DNA from: Lepisosteus oculatus
Lineage: Eukaryota > Chordata > Actinopteri > Semionotiformes > Lepisosteidae
NCBI RefSeq assembly: GCF_040954835.1
Contig: NC_090697.1
Coordinates: forward strand, 9,788,001-9,852,000
DNA: 64,000 nt
Direction of reading: 5' to 3'
Shown here: piece after piece, positions 26,801-36,721 of the stretch
Layout: every line of letters begins with the position of its first letter
Numbering within the stretch: position 1 is the first letter of the stretch
Notes under the pieces: model-generated
Seen by the model: only the letters and a program-made list of their open reading frames with translations
Databases searched by the model: none
What the model was told of the DNA's origin: nothing
Position numbers and translations under genes: made by a program

Positions 26801-29800
26801 TTAATGGGTTTAAATGTACATTTATATTTCCGATAAACAAAATCAGGAGCACCAAGCCTAGCCTCAGCCTTTCAATGCAGTTGTGTTTGTTAGCAATTAA
26901 AAATCAGCTTCAGGTTCTCAAATATTTAATTCAATCAGAATAACAACACCCAAGAATTAAGCATATTGAAGAGGTATATTGAGTGTTTTAGTCAAGTCTC
27001 AACCCGCTTGGCTGGGGGCTGCCCCCAAGGCCACAGGATGAGGAGGCTGGGCCCCCCAGTCAGAGTGGGTGCAGAGGGAGGAGTGGCCAGGGGGCAGCTG
27101 CAGAGGGGGAGATGGGCTGGAGGAGGGGTGCAAGTGAGAGTGGAACTTGGGCTTCCGTATCGTATTTATAATTTAACGTGAGGATATGAAATCAGGAATG
27201 ATTACGAAATACTTGCAGCTGAGGTTCAGTGAACTGGGCTATTGTCATCCCACCTACACTTTTGTTATAAACGAGATTTAAGGTAAATGTTTTATTTTCT
27301 AGTAGTTCAGGTGGGTAGCTGCGTCAGCATGCGTAGTCTGCAAAGTAACAGGTTTATTCCATGCTGAAAAGAAAAGAGAGAAAACACAACGTTTCGGCTG
27401 TGAAGCCTTCTGTATTAGTAACTGGACAAAGCCCTGTATTCAGGCCAATTTACCTATACATAATGCAGGATTACAAGCCTTGTTGTTTTTTGACCTTGAT
27501 AAATTCTTAAATTCTTCTTTAATTAAGGCAATACTTTGTCCGATTATCTATTTTAGACAGAAGAATGACTGTTGATGCTGTTTTATTTTGTGCTTAGGTG
27601 GTAAACTTCCTGGAGGATATCATTATCTCCATGCTTCAAAGCCAGGAATTGGCACCCCTCTAGCAGCACAAATGTCACAATCGAAATATGTATGTACCGC
27701 CTTAAAAACACATTTCAAAACTCCTTAACATCCTTGTTACTGAACAGTGCATTTTTGTTTGTACTAGAATTATAATGAATTCATGATACGACTCACCCAT
27801 TACATTGTGATATTATTTCCTATACCTACTTAAGTTATGAGGGTCAGTGGTATATACTGTAATTTGTGTGATAAAAAGCCATCATTAGGATACCAGTACT
27901 TTAATTCTGCCATCGAACAAACCTGGTATTTAGCTAGAACATTTTGGTTCAATTTTTAAATTAAATTCCACTATAAGGATATGCACGTCTGTACATGCAA
28001 GTATTTCAAACTCAGTTAATGCATATCTACCACTGAAAGCAATACACTACAACTCATAAACAGGAACCTGGCTATTTGAAGAGGGATACGGAGATGACAA
28101 ATATCACTACCTGTGACATTTCAAAAGCAGGACACTCATCTCAAAAATAATCATTTGTTTTTGGTACTTTTTATTTAATTTGAATCGCTGGACATTTTTC
28201 TCCTGGTGGTGAGCACCATGCTTGCCTTCCTGCGAAGTGCGTACTGTCAGAGCCATTTACTTCTTATTCAGAATGAGAGACCTATGGTTTCTACAACAAT
28301 CGGCACCGCAAGCTCACAGGAGCCTGACCAGCCACAGGGATGGCTCACAGGGACAAATTGAGCATTCGGTGGCCAACTCAAGCTCAGCCAAAGCCAGGGG
28401 CCATTCAACCAATTGTACATTACTTCTCAGACAATCCCTCTGACATTCAGATTAAGATAACACTCAAACCAGCCATGCCTGGAGGGGTCTTTTAACATGG
28501 CTTATGAAAGACCCACTTTTCACTGTAAATTATATATTGGAGAGATATAGAGATGAAATGAGAAAATAATTGTACTTGGAATTTGTCGAATTGTCATAGC
28601 GACGATAAATATTTTTATTGTTTTAATTTAGACAATGTTTATTCTTTTATTAATGTTAAAACATTAGCAATTTTATGTCTTCCCAGGGCAGAGAAATTGT
28701 AACAGGAAGTTCAGAAAATGGGAATTATTTTAGACTCCACCTGAACCAATACAATGAGGTTGAAACCATTACTTGCCTCTCACTGAAACCTTTCCCGGCT
28801 TCAAATTATCTGTGCTTATATGGAGAGAATGAGCAACTGCTGAATGGTCTCTGTGATCGATTTGATGAAGGACTCATTTCTGACTTTTACAGGTAAGTTT
28901 TCATTTAATTCTAAAAGTAATTGAAGCATACTGTGGAAATATTTAGGGAAAACCTAAAACGTAATTTGATTGTGTAGTAATTTGATCAACTGTGTTATTA
29001 GTTTCAAAAAGCATGTGAATCAGTAACAGTAGTAATTAAAAATAACAATGAAAATGATTCCAATATTTATGTTTATGATTATGATCAAGTATGTGGGCAG
29101 CATAGTGATGTGGATGTCAGCAAAGCTGCCTCTCAACTTTCAACCTCAACCTCTCAAACCAGTGATCCTGGTTTCAGTTTTGTCTGTGTGGTGTTTGCCT
29201 TTTCTCCAGTAGTTCTTGGGATTTTCATGAGCAGCTCTACTTCCATCACATCCCAGATATTAATTTTTTTCACTGGCTATTTAAATTCTCCCTTTCTCTC
29301 CATGCTGTTCTGTACTGTACTGTCATGTGCTCTCTCAGGCCCCACCTGGCATTACTGTGCTTCCAGGATAAGCTCTGGTGTTCCTCCAAAGTCACCATGA
29401 TAAGCGCTTTACTATGAAACGTTTAGAAAACCAAAAGCAGTGACATTTCTTTGCTCTGTTTTTTACTGCACTGACTTGGATAACCGGGTCAGCTCAATTC
29501 GATTGAACCCCAGCGATGCTCAGTTTTCACTTGATCAATTACTGACACTCCTGGACACTTTTATCTTGACAGCTAATACTAACATTGAAACTCTCTTATT
29601 ATTTTCAAAACATCTAATAGAAAAAAAATAATATAATATCAATATTAAATGTCTGCACACATCTTGCATTTAATATTCATGTGATAGGTGTGCTAACTAG
29701 CACATTTATGTAATATTTATCCAGTCATTAATTTGGAATGCATGAAATTTAATGCATGAAATCTGGACACTCCACTCAAAGTGCTTTACAGCTAATGTGG

Positions 29801-32592
29801 ACTCCCCTCCACCACCACCAGTGTGCAGCCCCACCTGGATGATGCGACGGCAGCCACAGTGCGCCAGTATGCTCCCCACACACCAGCTCTCAGTGGGGAG
29901 GAGAACAGAGTGATGAAGCCAGTTCAGAGATGGGAAATATTAGGAGGCCATGATTGTTAAAGGCCAGGGGGAAATTTCGCCAGGGGTTACACCCCTACTG
30001 TTCTTGAGAAATGCCCTGGGATTTTTAATGACCACAGAGAGTCAGGACCTCGGTTTTACGTCTCATCCAAAGGACGATGCCTTTTTACAGTATAGTGTCC
30101 ACGTCCCTATACTGGGAATTTAGGACCCACACAGACTGCAGGGTGAGCTCCCCCTGCTGGCCCCACTAACACCTCTTCCAGCAGCAAGCTTAGTTTTTCC
30201 CAGGAGGTCTTCCATCCAGGTACTGACCAGGCTCACACCTGCTGAGCTTCAGTGGGCTGCCAGTTGTGAGTTGCTGGGTGGTATGGCTGCTGGCATATTT
30301 CTATATGTGTAAACAATTCTTAATTCTAAGTAAATACAATTTGAATCTCACATTATAATGAAAAAACTAGTGTACGTGTAAGATGGCTACATTAGTTTTT
30401 CTTCAATCATTAGATAATAAATGCTCTTGGCTCTCTTTGCCTACAAACGTTCATCTGCATCTGCATCATACTGTCTGCAGGTTTCATCTATGCACATAAC
30501 TTTCTTTGGGATTCACATCCACTTTTTAGGCATTTCCTTTTGTTTGCTATTTACTTTATTTTTTTCCATTTATTTTTCACTACAGTGTGGAAAATGCATA
30601 TTACAGTGTCAATTAATGATCAATGAAAATATACTTTACTAAAACGCTTTTACAGTTTTAAAGTTACTGGTTTATGGCACTTACTTTGCAACAATAATAA
30701 CACTTCTATGGTCTAAATAATGTAAAAAGGCAGGAGTATATTATAGCTGTTTTCAAAACATACAACCTGATTTATTTGTTTAAGAATATAATAAAGGTCA
30801 CAATCAATTCATCCCATATAAATTATTTTAATGCTAGTACCTTATTGATACATTTTCTGTAATTAATCTTTTTTCTTTAAACAATGATTGGTAAGTAATA
30901 AACTGTTCAATGTGGAATAATTATGTAAAGCAATGAGCATCAATTGTGAGCATCAATGCACAGAGACTGTTAGTATGTAAAACACATAAAACCTTTACTA
31001 ACATTATACTGTAGAACGTCCTTAACTTATTACTGCAATTTTAATTTTGCATTTGGGTGTTAAACAGGATAAGGAGTTGGTATTTATACAGACTTTCTTA
31101 GAATTCTGGTAGTAATAATAATTGTAATTTTGCATTGGCAAACAAGCAATTAACTATGATAAATAACAACAGATTCAATTTCTTGAAATAGTATCTCAGT
31201 TTAAGAAAATGGAAAGCATTTTCTCTAAACACAAAAAGTCAAAAACTTAATAAGAACCGTGAACTACAACCATCTTAAAATCCAATATTATACAATATTT
31301 TACATTCTATGGATAATTTTCATACTGTTTTTCATAATTTAAAAACAAAAAGTGTCAATCAGTTTACAAGGTTAATTTAGGCTACAATTGCAGATCCACA
31401 CCATGCTGCACTGTATAATCTAAAATATAGCTCAACAGTTTGTGCTTAAGCTTCTCCTTTTTAAAGACAGGGATGTCCAAGCTACTTTGTTTTGTTAAGA
31501 AATAGAATCCTCAAGCTGAAACCTCTCCCTGGGGTGTATTTTCATTTATATTAAATCTTGGTACTGTACATCATTGCCCTCATTAAGAAAGAAGAAAAAA
31601 AGAGGTATAAAACACAGTTACTTGGGCCTTTTTATCTCTGTGTGCCCTGAAACTGTCTAAGGTAATAAGCTGTAACAATTAGTGACAGCAAATGCTGATA
31701 AAACAAAGGTTTCCATTAGTACCCTTCTGATGGGGATCATTGGCTCCGTGTTACAGAGAATCATGTTTTAACAGCGTCTTTTTAATATTTAAACCAAAAT
31801 GACCCCAAAACATTTGAGCCATTGTCTGCAAATTGAATCTGTTTATGCAGTTGTCCAATCTGCTTTTCTCCATTGCAGGTAGACAATAGAGAAGCCACCA
31901 TACACTGGTTGTCAGGCCTTCAAATTCTGATTAAATCTGGTTTCTTCACTGGGTCTTGCCACAGCTCTGATTTAAGCCACTTTAAATGTAATTACTGAAG
32001 CTGGCTGAACATCAAGAACATCCATTAAATTAATTGATTGACCATGCTGTTCTAGGAGGTATTTTATGAACAAATGATCATGACAGGCTCTGAGCTGCTC
32101 AGGAAAAAAAAAACAAGGAGAAAGGTACAAAAAAATATTGTAGTATCTAATCAGAAAACTGTGAAGTTACAGAAGTTGTTTGCTTTTTTTACACAGCTAT
32201 TTTAAGGAGTCGTGGTGTCTGGCCATATACCACGATCGTTTTATGGATTTTAAGCAAGAAGTGCTGCAGATCATGGCATCAAGACAGGTACTAGTTTGAA
32301 AATCGCCATTCCCATTGGTACCACTGTCATTCATATCGCCATTTTTCATTCGGGAGTGTAACATAACCAGATGTATTTTACCTGCTTTCAGAATCCAGAT
32401 TCTCCCTCATTTGCAGAAATAGCTCAACAGATAGTGGATGAAGAATTGAGTCTTCCAGAGGAGCCCAAACAGTATCTCAGAAGAACAGCTGAAGAATGCA
32501 ATATCAGAAAGCCTGTGGAGAGAAGCACTCTGAGTTACCTCAAATACAACAGATGCCATCTACCCATGTATGCTCTACCAGGGCTTATATAG
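2735..32592 (+). CDS. CFAP61: CFAP61, 3' half (ten exons, partial at the 5' end)
   Basis: This is the C-terminal half of cilia- and flagella-associated protein 61, a component of the calmodulin- and spoke-associated complex at the base of axonemal radial spokes, needed for sperm flagella in mammals. The exons are 2735-2862, 9320-9418, 16149-16317, 19222-19396, 23369-23661, 24938-25265, 27598-27689, 28687-28892, 32197-32287 and 32392-32592. They total 1782 nt, divisible by three, giving 593 residues and a TAG stop with no internal stop. The human protein is about 1240 residues, so roughly half is here. Visible signatures are a Rossmann-like VVVGASDTG, an oxidoreductase-like YDHLILCTG, a second [10 protein letters not shown] segment, and [10 protein letters not shown], which resembles the FAD-binding motif near the end of pyridine-nucleotide oxidoreductases. 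The intron after 25265 uses a GC donor. INSM1 follows 4.4 kb downstream on the same strand. The family assignment rests on recalled similarity and conserved neighbours; no search was run. Confidence 0.93.
2863..9319 (+). other. CFAP61: CFAP61 intron, 6.5 kb
   Basis: This is an intron between two in-frame exons. A possible degraded LINE lies at 3185-3545. A degraded tRNA-like repeat may lie just before the acceptor, near 9140-9250. Otherwise it is AT-rich DNA in which I see no gene. Confidence 0.75.
3185..3545 (+). mobile_element. possible degraded LINE 3' part
   Basis: Frame-shifted translations give fragments such as AFKALQYGS and later GDRASGTLW, reminiscent of the C-terminal region of L2-type ORF2. 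It ends near a GTGTTTAGGGTGACG segment. The similarity is weak. Confidence 0.3.
9320..9418 (+). CDS. CFAP61: CFAP61 exon b
   Basis: The acceptor is CTTTCATAG and the donor CCAG|GTAAGT. The first base completes the Cys codon from the previous exon, and the reading continues [19 protein letters not shown], consistent with the second strand of the Rossmann segment. It ends with AG, which joins C of the next exon as Ser. Confidence 0.9.
11085..11170 (-). mobile_element. Penelope-like element terminal fragment
   Basis: It shares with the copies at 19.0 and 27.35 kb the order CAAAGGAACAAGTAA, GGTTTATTCCAT, CTGAAAAGAGA, ACAACGTTTCGGCTGTG and AGCCTTCTTCAGGTGTC. Similar ends belong to Penelope-like retroelements in fish as I recall them; the class needs a library search. 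Confidence 0.5.
11890..12357. mobile_element. palindromic, MITE-like element with long inverted ends
   Basis: The ends at 11890-11968 and 12271-12357 are inverted complements of about 80-87 bp with a few indels, including CACACCTTGTTAACC and GGTTGGCA..GTTGCTCTTTT. Each arm has its own inner palindrome (CCTTGTTA..TTAACAAGG). The 300-bp centre is non-coding. This suggests a non-autonomous DNA transposon of unknown family. Confidence 0.65.
13290..13495 (+). mobile_element. CR1/L2-like LINE reverse-transcriptase fragment
   Basis: The translation reads [20 protein letters not shown], then LLKFADEKN. This matches the reverse-transcriptase core where G-V-P-Q-G-S-V-L-G-P is followed by the F-A-D-D catalytic motif. 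The second catalytic Asp is replaced by Glu, the frame breaks just upstream and a stop follows, so it is dead. Confidence 0.75.
13810..15315 (-). mobile_element. Tc1/mariner transposon remnant, interrupted by a LINE
   Basis: Reading on the - strand from 15.0 to 13.9 kb gives pieces of a Tc1 transposase: a helix-turn-helix region near 14.75-14.95 kb, then [15 protein letters not shown] (around 14.6 kb), and after the insertion [20 protein letters not shown] (around 13.95 kb). Terminal sequences GCAAAAGTATTAACC and GGGGCGAATATTTATTTGC lie at the two ends. Stops and frameshifts make it non-functional. Confidence 0.75.
14003..14435 (-). mobile_element. LINE 3' end inserted into the Tc1 copy
   Basis: On the - strand it encodes [20 protein letters not shown] followed by [12 protein letters not shown], like the C-terminus of fish non-LTR retrotransposon ORF2. 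A short 3' UTR ends CATGGCAATAAAGTTCAAGT and a second TTCAA unit. It splits the Tc1 transposase remnant, so it inserted later. Confidence 0.7.
16149..16317 (+). CDS. CFAP61: CFAP61 exon c
   Basis: The acceptor is CCCTGTAG and the donor CCAG|GTGAGG. It encodes a segment ending in [16 protein letters not shown]. The Y-D-x-L-I-L-x-T-G pattern is the classic strand and loop of FAD/NAD-dependent oxidoreductases, so this part of the protein keeps that fold signature. It ends on a complete codon. Confidence 0.93.
16318..19221 (+). other. CFAP61: CFAP61 intron, 2.9 kb
   Basis: AT-rich intron. Its last 250 bp hold the inverted Penelope-like repeat (18985-19135). Nothing else is recognised. Confidence 0.75.
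18985..19135. mobile_element. inverted pair of Penelope-like terminal fragments
   Basis: Two copies of the same end lie head to head. The arms 18994-19019 and 19064-19089 are perfect inverted complements over 26 bp, separated by 44 bp that hold the ACATTTCGGCTGTGAAGCC part. The right copy continues into GCAGACTATGCATGCTGATG, the same flank found inverted at 27.33 kb. Confidence 0.6.
19222..19396 (+). CDS. CFAP61: CFAP61 exon d
   Basis: The acceptor is TTTCTTTAAG and the donor GAGG|GTATGT. It is phase 0 at the start and has one base left over at the end. It encodes a polar segment starting [12 protein letters not shown] and ending [11 protein letters not shown]. The 26-bp inverted repeat of a mobile-element remnant ends only 132 bp upstream of the acceptor. 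Confidence 0.92.
19397..23368 (+). other. CFAP61: CFAP61 intron, 4.0 kb
   Basis: This intron contains an old 5S-headed SINE in + orientation (20850-21320). The open frames of 70-107 codons elsewhere in it show no family signature. Confidence 0.75.
20850..21320 (+). mobile_element. 5S rRNA-headed SINE, old copy
   Basis: The head keeps pieces of 5S rRNA in order: ATCAGATCTC, CTAAGCA, GTGAGCCT and CACTTGGATATGA. The body follows the copy at 29.7-30.3 kb in opposite orientation and ends AAAGTGCTTTGGGATC, a typical SINE/LINE tail. It is strongly diverged. Confidence 0.6.
23369..23661 (+). CDS. CFAP61: CFAP61 exon e
   Basis: The acceptor is CATTTCCAG and the donor GCTCA|GTAAGT. The leftover G plus GT gives Gly, and 98 codons follow, including [20 protein letters not shown], a second Rossmann-like strand and loop. 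Later SRIHLVQPP and the [14 protein letters not shown] helix fit the NAD(P)-binding half of a pyridine-nucleotide oxidoreductase-like domain. Confidence 0.93.
23662..24937 (+). other. CFAP61: CFAP61 intron, 1.3 kb
   Basis: AT-rich intron with nothing recognised beyond its splice sites. Confidence 0.8.
24938..25265 (+). CDS. CFAP61: CFAP61 exon f, ending at a GC donor
   Basis: The acceptor is GCTTTTATAG. The exon holds 109 codons plus one base and includes [20 protein letters not shown], similar to the motif in oxidoreductases where a conserved Asp or Gly contacts FAD. It ends with GTC CAA G followed by GCAGGT. Using the nearby GT at 25270 instead would put TAA right after the junction, so the GC donor at 25266 is the only choice that keeps the frame. 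Confidence 0.9.
25376..25680 (+). mobile_element. tRNA-derived SINE
   Basis: It begins GGGCGGTACTGTGGCACAGT with an A-box-like TGGCACAGTGATTAGC, then GGGTTTCCTCTAGGTGCTGC and TTTCCTCCCACAGTCCAAAG, and ends GGGATAGGCTTCAGCACCCC. It starts 110 bp inside the GC-AG intron. Confidence 0.7.
27305..27410 (-). mobile_element. Penelope-like element terminal fragment
   Basis: This is the third copy of the family: GCATGCGTAGTCTGCAAAGT, then ACAGGTTTATTCCATGCTGA, then ACAACGTTTCGGCTGTGAAG. It stops about 190 bp before a CFAP61 exon. Confidence 0.5.
27598..27689 (+). CDS. CFAP61: CFAP61 exon g
   Basis: The acceptor is TTTTGTGCTTAG and the donor AATAT|GTATGT. With the leftover G from the previous exon the frame reads [19 protein letters not shown] and ends SQSKY on a whole codon. 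No other frame is open across this exon when joined to its neighbours. Confidence 0.9.
27690..28686 (+). other. CFAP61: CFAP61 intron, 1.0 kb
   Basis: A moderately GC-rich stretch around 28200-28450 looks like part of an unclassified repeat. No exon is supported. Confidence 0.75.
28687..28892 (+). CDS. CFAP61: CFAP61 exon h
   Basis: The acceptor is GTCTTCCCAG and the donor ACAG|GTAAGT. It is phase 0 at the start and leaves two bases at the end. It encodes 68 codons starting [19 protein letters not shown] and ending [14 protein letters not shown], a beta-rich stretch. Confidence 0.92.
29093..29215 (+). repeat. partial tRNA-derived SINE head
   Basis: GTGGGCAGCATAGTGATGTG followed by GCTGCCTCTCAAC resembles the head of the 25.4-kb SINE. 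The conserved centre is missing. Confidence 0.4.
29745..30297 (-). mobile_element. 5S rRNA-headed SINE, nearly full length
   Basis: The right end, read on the - strand, is derived from 5S rRNA: CCATACCACCC, GAAGCTCAGCAGGTGTGAGC and TACCTGGATGGAAGACC correspond in order to the 5S gene with its internal promoter region. A body of about 400 bp follows and ends at the reverse of CTCAAAGTGCTTTACA. This is the SINE3 type of architecture. Confidence 0.75.
32197..32287 (+). CDS. CFAP61: CFAP61 exon i
   Basis: The acceptor is TTTTTTTACACAG and the donor GACAG|GTACTA. The first C completes a Ser codon, and the reading is [20 protein letters not shown], ending ASRQ. The intron that follows is only 104 bp. 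Confidence 0.92.
32392..32592 (+). CDS. CFAP61: CFAP61 last coding exon
   Basis: The acceptor is CCTGCTTTCAG. The exon encodes 66 codons, starting [19 protein letters not shown] and ending PMYALPGLI with a TAG stop. The C-terminal pattern of a charged helix followed by a short hydrophobic end marks the true end of the protein. Confidence 0.93.
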   Translation, partial: NPDSPSFAEIAQQIVDEELSLPEEPKQYLRRTAEECNIRKPVERSTLSYLKYNRCHLPMYALPGLI

Positions 32593-32884
32593 GCTTAGAT
32601 ATTCTTCATTCTTTCATTTTTGAATATGTACAGAAATGTTTTCGTCGATATATTTTCCTGCCTATGAAAAACAACATTGTATGTCAATTTCCAAAGGGAC
32701 TTTTTAAGATGAAAAGAATACACTTAACAGAAGTAATTTAAAATTAAATTAAAAAGTAAGACTAGTTTAGTTTCCATTCACGAAATATCAAAGTATCCCA
32801 TATTATATTCAAAATGCAACTAAGCTGATTTCTTACTGTTATTATTTTGATGATCAATTCAGTGTTCAATCTCAAATCTCATTT

Positions 32885-32890
32885 AATAAA
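32885..32890 (+). terminator. CFAP61: candidate CFAP61 polyadenylation signal
   Basis: The first canonical AATAAA after the CFAP61 stop lies 293 nt downstream. It would give a short 3' UTR. No transcript evidence is available here. Confidence 0.5.
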
Positions 32891-35800
32891 CACTGAATGT
32901 TTACTTGAAAACTGATCCTTCGCATTCTCTCTCTAGGCATCGATGTACGGTAGAAATGTTCTGTGTTTCGGGTGGAATTACTTAACTTCTCCTGTAGATG
33001 GTGCAAGAAAGTAGACCTGGGCTGTTTTAAAACTACATACTGTATGCAACGCGAGTGCAGACACAAACTTTTAGAAATCAAATTTGATCTAAAGGTTTGA
33101 TAGATTCCATTGGTTAAGACAAAGTCTGGTAGACGTTTGTGTATGATCTGTGAGGGACAGCCTACCGAGTTTGTATCACTGATTTACACGGACTTCATGC
33201 TGTTTGAAGGTGGAGTAAAACGTTAACGCACATAAATACGTGTATTCTGAGTTTCATTTTGAAAGTGGGTGAAATAATACTTTATATATGACATCGATTT
33301 TTTTCTGGAGTTTTTTTAAAATTTGGTTTTGGATTAACTTTAACATGACAGTCCTTATTGACAGTCGTAATGGGTAGAATACTGTATAATGCCGCAGGTT
33401 AAGACAAGCGGTCAAAATTCAATACATTTGGACATAAGCTATTTATTGACTCGCTTGGCCTTCCTTCATTTATTTATATTGTATAACAACGTCTGATCTG
33501 TATGAATATTAAGGTATGTTAGTAACAAAAAATTTCGGTTGAGTGAGGAAAGTGCAAAACGAGGCTGTTGAACCGTTTAAAGTTAAAAATAGATAAACGT
33601 TTTATGCAAACTATTTCAGAAAGACAAATCTTGCTATCAGACGCGGAACACAAAGTAATTAGAGGCCAATAAAGAGAATGCAATCTGTCAAAGCGAATGG
33701 ACAATAAAAAAAGAATAAAGACTCAGAACTGCAGTCTCTGCCATCTCCGCGTCCCCCCAGAAAAGCAGAACTTTAATTGTCAGTATAGGAGAGAGTTTAA
33801 CAACGAGACCTTCGTCCGGAACATTTTCAGACAGGTTTTTTTTAAGTTCCTTTCTTTCTTGTTGAAGGGGGTGGGGTACTGATAAGAAGGGGATGAAAGT
33901 GGATAGTGTGTACATTAGGAAGGAGGGACCTGCAGCTGTATGCTAATGAGGACCAAATCTTCACTCCATCGCCTGCTGGGCAGCACGCGCCATTGAACAA
34001 ACACGCACACACGCATCCTAAACAAATAGTGCTAGTCCACAGAAGCGCATTAAAGAAATCGTTAAATGCCATCAAACAATGTATTTGTGCCCAGTGTATA
34101 AAACAAAAGACAATTTTATAAGTGCGATAATAAACTTTTGCTAAGAAATTCCATGTGGACGTTTTTTGTCGCACATGAATCTTTAAAAAGTGTGTGGCGA
34201 CACCTTATTTAAAAATGCATCTGCGCCTTGCAGACGTTTTGATTTTACCGGCCTCTTCTATGTTTATTAAGTGGAAGAATTGCTAAAAAACGTACCGCTG
34301 TCAGACCTTGATAAATCAGGAAATCTATATCCATCATACTATGAATCGTTCATATCGTGGAATAATGTTGATTAAAGGCGAAAGTTCTATCGCTTCAGTG
34401 AGCCGCAGCATACTTTTGTGTTGAGGTATGAGTCGGTGGAAAGATGAATTGTTAAAAATTGCTAAATTAACGTTGTTTAAGGTTTTTTTTAAGGTGAATG
34501 TGGTTTTAAAAAGAGGACATCTCTTGGGTTTTTTTTACATCGAACGCGATTTAAACGGAAATTTTAGAACCACGAGTTACTCGGGTTAAAATGATCACCG
34601 TTATGTACAGTTACAGCTAGGCTCTGTATATATACTGATTTGAAAACAATGCAAATAACATGTATGTATGGAAAAGTATAAAACAACATAATATAATGTG
34701 CGTTCAGGGAAATGTCTCCAATCCTCCGGTTGTGTAATTATTTGACTCGGTCCCCCACAGCAGCTTTATGCTAATATGGGGAACAATGAGGGATGATGGA
34801 GCTTAATTCCGTCTTGCTTCTCGCGTGCCTCAAAAAGAGGAGCAATTCCTGCGAACACTGAGCGTGCATCCAATGAAATTACTGAGGTCAGCCTGTGTAC
34901 ACAACCACTCTCTATTTACTAACAAATCCTATAATAGGAATTCTGTGCATTGACCGCAGACTTTTAAGTTAGGAGCTGTGTACAATGGCTGACATTACTT
35001 CATGTAATATAAGCAAAGGGAGGCTGAATGCTTTTCAAGTTTTCTATTCCTGATTGATGTTCAAATATTTACCAAAATTAAAGGAACGCGAGAGAATTAC
35101 AATGGTTTCACAACTATTTTTTAAGCGACGGCAGAAATAAATTCAAAATGTTTACAAGCACGACGAAGTTCTGCACAACAACGCACGGCAAATGTTTCAC
35201 GAAATTCTACGTTTGATTGTGTTGTCTTCAGACACGCTTTTCCGAGAGTTTACATCGATAAAATAAGATTCGGGTGTATGATTTAAACAGGGCATATTGC
35301 TCTTCTGAAGAAAACGTGTGAAAATCATAATGAAAGGAGAAGCATACCTATTTATCCTGCGGTTGAAAATGCCTGTACATATTTCTTGAAGTTTTCCAAA
35401 ACCGTTATAAAATTGATTGTTGGTGACTTATAAAAAGGTATTAAATGTGTATTTAGGGTATTAGTTGACACATATTACTGAAGAAAAGCTTAATGCAGCT
35501 TTGTCTTTGAGTCTTAATCATTGCAAAGTTACTCGTACAATTTTACTGAACGATTTACAGGTTGATATCCTTTTGGAATTATTATTGTTGTTTGATTAAT
35601 TTAGTTAGGCTGTTCTTAAACGAACATCTTCAAATTCGCAAACTTTATTTTATTTTTTGTATTTTGTGCAATGGATTTATTGTGGATACGGCTTTCCTAA
35701 TTACTAGAAAGCAGCTCGCGTCATATTATCATGAGACCTAAGAAAAGTGCTCAAGTCCACGATGCTGAAACTATGTTGCTACAGTAGTTGCTAAAAAAGA

Positions 35801-36380
35801 ATCGGCCGGAACAACAATCCGTAACTGGCGACAAATCATTTAAAATAAAGCAACGTCCCTGTCCTGCTTTCTTACCAGAGCACTTACGCTAAAAAGTGAT
35901 GGGACACGATCTGACCCGGGGAGTTTTCTGTCTGTAATGGGAAGATCACCGTGGAGTAAGCCTTTTGCAAGCGCTCTGCTTTGTCTGCGGCACTGATTAC
36001 ACACAGCACGCGCCTATCTTTTGGACAGATTGCCCGTGAGTCCCATTTCACCGTGAAGAGGTCAATTTCCTTTTCAAACGCAAACGGGATGTACAGCTTG
36101 GGATGGCACGGCTATTGTGCGGCAAGACAGGAACGCCTTTTTATTATTTATGTATGCGGAGGATGTCTGATGTATAACTAAAGACTTAAACTGCCGAATG
36201 CGACACGTGCCTCGATCGCTGTCTAAATGCACGCTAGTCTACACTAAAGGTTCGTTTATGGCTAACTCTCTCTGAGTGCTACATATGCCATATCAGCAGC
36301 GCCTGGTTACTCGTGATATGAACCCGTGCAATGTAAAACTTCTTTGTTACTATTCCGAAATTAAACAGGGCACATCACTA

Positions 36381-36422
36381 CCCCCCAACCCCCACTACCA
36401 CCACCACCACCACACACACACC
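36381..36422. repeat. C-rich, CCA and CA microsatellite
   Basis: A run of C-rich sequence turns into CCA and then CA repeats, about 570 bp upstream of the INSM1 start codon. Confidence 0.85.
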
Positions 36423-36721
36423 ATTTTAATTTTAAATTCTGATGATCATGGTAGTGACGGACATTTCCTTTTGGCAGATCAGTGGCCCCCAAAGGAGACA
36501 CACAAAGCCATGGCACGTGTGTATTTGTATAGAAACTCATCAGACCGTAAAAAGAGGAGGGTCCGGCGTGTGCCTCCATCAGGGAGGGGCCGAGCACGCA
36601 CGGTAATATAATAAACCACAGGTACATCTGCTAAGCAATCTGCAAACCCTCCTACATTTTCCCCCGAAACCAAGTCGTCCTACCCTCCCACTAGCAAATC
36701 CATAGGGATCTTCGTTTCCTC

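Larger units (their letters stand above)
25266..27597 (+). other. CFAP61: CFAP61 GC-AG intron, 2.3 kb
   Basis: The intron begins GCAGGT and ends TGCTTAG. It contains a tRNA-type SINE (25376-25680), a short GC-rich purine-heavy patch (about 27000-27135) and a Penelope-like end (27305-27410). Confidence 0.75.
28893..32196 (+). other. CFAP61: CFAP61 intron, 3.3 kb
   Basis: It contains a partial tRNA-type SINE head (about 29093-29215) and the best 5S-headed SINE of the window (29745-30297). The remainder is AT-rich and unremarkable. Confidence 0.75.
32593..36721. other. CFAP61 3' UTR and intergenic region upstream of INSM1
   Basis: The first 300 bp are CFAP61 3' UTR. From about 33 kb to the INSM1 promoter I recognise no mobile element, unlike the introns to the left. 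POU-like TATGCTAAT sites occur at 33939 and 34767, the second beside an AACAATG SOX-like site. A C-rich and CA microsatellite lies at about 36381-36422. No gene is seen. Confidence 0.6.
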
